Source: Flavobacteriia bacterium
GTDB lineage: Bacteria; Bacteroidota; Bacteroidia; Flavobacteriales_D; Crocinitomicaceae
Assembly: GCA_947455255.1 (NCBI GenBank)
Contig: CANGOA010000004.1
Coordinates: 1 to 57,585, forward strand
DNA: 57,585 nucleotides
Direction of reading: 5' to 3'
Positions within the stretch are counted from its first letter, which is position 1; every line of letters begins with the position of its first letter. This document shows, one piece after another, positions 55,627 to 57,585 of the stretch. Both the position numbers and the translations under genes were made by a program. The notes below the pieces were generated by a model that did no database searches, had not been told where the DNA came from, and was given only the letters and a program-made list of their open reading frames with translations.

Positions 55627-56810
55627 TCTAGTACTGATATACACATTGTTTGCATTCCAATAATCAATGCATTTTTATCAATGTCAAAACGAGGGTGGTG
55701 CACACCAAATGTGATCCCTTTTTCTATATTTCCAACTCCTAAACGCACAAAACACACGGGTATTTCTTGCGAATAAAAAGCAAAATCTTCGGATGTTAAT
55801 CGAATTGGGAGTTCCTCTACTTGTTTACTTCCGAAAAACACTTCACTTTTTACTTTTAGTTTCTGCGTTAATTCTTCGTTATTGATTAAGCAAGGGTATC
55901 CACGACTAATTTCAACGTCCACAGTACCTCCAAAAGTTTTTGCAATGTCTGAGGCTTGTTGTTGAATGAGTGTTAATGCTTTTTCTCTCCATGTTTCATC
56001 CATGGTTCTAAATGTACCTTTTAGATGAACTGTTGAAGGGATAACATTAGTCGCTCCTAATCCTTCAAAATGACCAAACGAAAGTACACATGGTGTTTTT
56101 GGATCGCAAGAACGACTAACTATTGTTTGTAGTGAAGTTACAATGGTTGCTCCGATTAAAATTGGATCGATGCATTGGTGAGGCATAGCTCCATGACCTC
56201 CTTTTCCATGAATGGTCATGTAGATTTCATCACAAGATGCCATGTATAAACCTTCTTTGAATCCTAGTTTGCCAACTTCCATTTCAGGAAATACGTGTAA
56301 GGCAAACATTTTTGAAACATTTGGGTTTTTCAATACGCCTTCTTGGATAAGAATGGATGCACCTCCAGGATTTTTTTCTTCTCCTGGTTGAAAAATTAAT
56401 TTAATCGGATGTGTAAGTTCGTTTCTTTTCTCGAATAAAATTTCTGCTGCACCTAAAAGTATGCTTGTATGTACATCGTGACCACAGGCATGCATTTTAC
56501 CTGGGATACATGATTTGTAAGGCACTTCATTTTCTTCTTGGATTGGAAGTGCGTCTAGGTCTGCTCGAAGTCCAATAAACTTATCATCGATAGAATGATG
56601 CTCTCCCATGATTAATCCTATAACACCTGTAGTTCCTATTTTTTGATTTGAAATGCCTAGTTCAGTAAGTTTAGAACTTACATAATTAGATGTTTCATAT
56701 TCTTCAAACGATAATTCTGGATGAGTATGTAAATATTCACGGTATCCGTTAACTTTTTCTAAAAGTTTGACCGATTTATTTTTGATGAAATCTTGAATTG
56801 ATGTACTCAT
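55623..56810 (-). CDS. M20-family amidohydrolase (aminoacylase/carboxypeptidase type)
   Basis: Zinc or manganese-dependent amidohydrolase of 395 residues. Metal-binding motifs are HACGHDVHTS near residue 105 and PGEEKNPGG near 138 (with the catalytic Glu pair), followed by the MYASCDEIYMTIHGKGGHGAMPHQ dimerisation part and the C-terminal LTSEDFAFYSQEIP with a last ligand His (GVHHPRF). It resembles N-acyl-amino-acid and IAA-amino-acid hydrolases; the substrate is unknown. The ATG overlaps the stop of the TauE/SafE gene (ATGA), so both are probably translated together. Confidence 0.92.
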   Translation of the reverse strand: MSTSIQDFIKNKSVKLLEKVNGYREYLHTHPELSFEEYETSNYVSSKLTELGISNQKIGTTGVIGLIMGEHHSIDDKFIGLRADLDALPIQEENEVPYKSCIPGKMHACGHDVHTSILLGAAEILFEKRNELTHPIKLIFQPGEEKNPGGASILIQEGVLKNPNVSKMFALHVFPEMEVGKLGFKEGLYMASCDEIYMTIHGKGGHGAMPHQCIDPILIGATIVTSLQTIVSRSCDPKTPCVLSFGHFEGLGATNVIPSTVHLKGTFRTMDETWREKALTLIQQQASDIAKTFGGTVDVEISRGYPCLINNEELTQKLKVKSEVFFGSKQVEELPIRLTSEDFAFYSQEIPVCFVRLGVGNIEKGITFGVHHPRFDIDKNALIIGMQTMCISVLD

Positions 56811-57214
56811 TGTTTAATCGAATTATAACCTGAAAGTATCATTTTTATGGAAACGTAAATCATGATAATTCCAAATACAAGTTTCACTATCCCTGGATGT
56901 AGTTTTAATGAAATTTTTGAGCCAAAATACCCACCGACAATAAATGCGAGTGCAATTATACCACCATACCACCAATTGATGTTTCCTGCTTTATGATAAT
57001 TCATTACTGCTAATATCCCAATAGGAGGGAGCATGAGAAGTAAGCTCGTTCCCTGTGCTTGATGTTGTGTAAGGCCCATGAAATAAACCAATGCTGGTAC
57101 AATCACAATTCCACCACCGACACCGATGAATCCACTAATCATTCCTGCTAACACTCCAATAGCAAGGAGGATTAGGATTTCGTTAAGAGATAAATTCATT
57201 TTATTGAAATTCAT
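56807..57214 (-). CDS. Half-length TauE/SafE family permease
   Basis: A 135-residue membrane protein with about four transmembrane segments. It matches one repeat of the TauE/SafE (DUF81) family: GVLAGMISGFIGVGGGIVIVPALVYF near residue 20 and GGYFGSKISLKLHPGIVKLVFGIIMIYVSIKMIL near the end. Full members are about 250 residues with two such repeats, so this form should work as a dimer. The family exports sulfite or organic acids, but the cargo here is unknown. It overlaps the M20 amidohydrolase start by four bases. Start may instead be Met6 at 57199. Confidence 0.85.
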   Translation of the reverse strand: MNFNKMNLSLNEILILLAIGVLAGMISGFIGVGGGIVIVPALVYFMGLTQHQAQGTSLLLMLPPIGILAVMNYHKAGNINWWYGGIIALAFIVGGYFGSKISLKLHPGIVKLVFGIIMIYVSIKMILSGYNSIKQ

Positions 57215-57313
57215 TGTTTTTTAGTCGAAAGTATAAAGTTAAAAGTTTTTTTAGACAAAAGATGAAAAGATAAAAGAGCACAGATGAGTCTTTCATCTTT
57301 TGTCTAATAGTCT
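57215..57313. other. Intergenic region between the truncated gene and TauE/SafE gene
   Basis: A 99-nt gap that holds a strong inverted repeat and purine-rich degenerate repeats (AGTCGAAAGTATAAAGTTAAAAG). The same AGTCGAAAGT decamer occurs after the stop at 44775. No gene is visible. Confidence 0.6.
57251..57307. terminator. Long inverted repeat after the truncated gene
   Basis: Perfect 17-bp arms at 57251-57267 and 57291-57307 (core AGACAAAAGATGAAA / TTTCATCTTTTGTCT) with a 23-nt loop. It directly follows the stop of the minus-strand gene at 57314, and a T-rich tract lies on the left side for the plus strand, so a terminator or a REP-like element is possible. Confidence 0.55.
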
Positions 57314-57585
57314 TTATTCCATCAAAAGATTACATCCACGTATGTCCGCATTATCAAATCTACCTAACAATTGAAATGTATTTCCTTTTATTTTCCCTAA
57401 GTCTTGAGTAGCGATGAAAGAACAGGAATAGAGGTTAGCTAAATCTATCACATTAATCCCTCCTGATTTCCCCTCTTCTTCATAACTTAAAGCATCATTC
57501 ACATCTCTAATTAGAATTTTCATCCATGGTGGAGAACTAAAAACTCCATTATTATCACTATAAGCCTGAGAAAGCAATTCACTCA
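57314..57585 (-). CDS. C-terminal part of an unidentified protein, perhaps DUF2867 (5' truncated)
   Basis: The frame stays open to the right edge of the window, so the gene starts outside it and only the last 90 or so residues are present. The visible part includes AYSDNNGVFSSPPWMKILIRD, GGINVIDLANLYSCSFIATQD and a C-terminal ADIRGCNLLME. The PPWMKILIRDVNDAL segment recalls the DUF2867 family pattern of a conserved Pro-x-Trp followed by a basic helix. This is weak evidence, and I would not assign a function. It reads on the minus strand toward the TauE/SafE gene. Confidence 0.5.
   Translation of the reverse strand, partial: SELLSQAYSDNNGVFSSPPWMKILIRDVNDALSYEEEGKSGGINVIDLANLYSCSFIATQDLGKIKGNTFQLLGRFDNADIRGCNLLME

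Overview
The window is AT-rich DNA from the chromosome of a member of the Bacteroidota, almost certainly order Flavobacteriales. The sequence supports this in several ways. Many genes are preceded by the Bacteroidota -7 element TAnnTTTG. Several proteins carry type IX secretion (T9SS) C-terminal sorting domains of type A and type B. There are PorP/SprF and PorE-like OmpA proteins, gliding genes gldD and gldE next to ssb and mutY, a metH split into two genes, and a 30-residue AURKAIP1/COX24-type basic peptide. The oxygen-dependent hemF points to an aerobic life. A Crocinitomicaceae/Fluviicola-like origin is a guess. No phage, integrase, transposase or CRISPR array was seen.

1-10.3 kb: the tail of a DUF4143-type ATPase, then convergent gyrB, a glutathione-peroxidase-like protein, an OmpA-domain protein, a ParE-type toxin-antitoxin pair beside a Fic protein, hemF, a LysM/periplasmic-binding-fold protein, guaA and a thioredoxin-fold protein. 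A palindromic repeat cluster (REP-like) lies between guaA and the LysM gene.

10.4-16.3 kb: a Dph6-like ATP pyrophosphatase, then an unusual phosphate-transport locus. Two paralogous DUF47 (PhoU-like) proteins flank a membrane HBM-HAMP-GAF sensor that lacks any recognisable output domain, followed by a PiT phosphate transporter with a large soluble insert. I regard this as the best candidate for an undescribed signalling system in the window.

16.5-22.9 kb: gldD-gldE-ssb-mutY on the minus strand, divergent from HU, the AURKAIP1/COX24 mini-protein, an RNase E/G family gene and recX. The recX start codon lies in the loop of a perfect 9-bp hairpin whose 5' arm ends with the upstream stop codon.

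22.9-33.4 kb: a tightly overlapping trio of surface proteins (lipoprotein, predicted barrel, T9SS type A cargo), a thiolase, a TPR protein with a PorE-like OmpA protein, trigger factor and tRNA-Leu(UAG).

33.6-55.6 kb: secreted-protein territory. Two giant paralogous T9SS type B proteins (1734 and about 1924 residues) are followed by PorP/SprF and a PorE-like OmpA protein. Next comes a SAM-I riboswitch in front of the split metH, then a third type B protein built from PKD-like domains. The window closes with an M20 amidohydrolase, a half-length TauE/SafE permease and a truncated gene on the minus strand.

Start codons were refined from signal peptides, overlaps and promoter boxes. No database search was possible, so family names rest on motif recognition.
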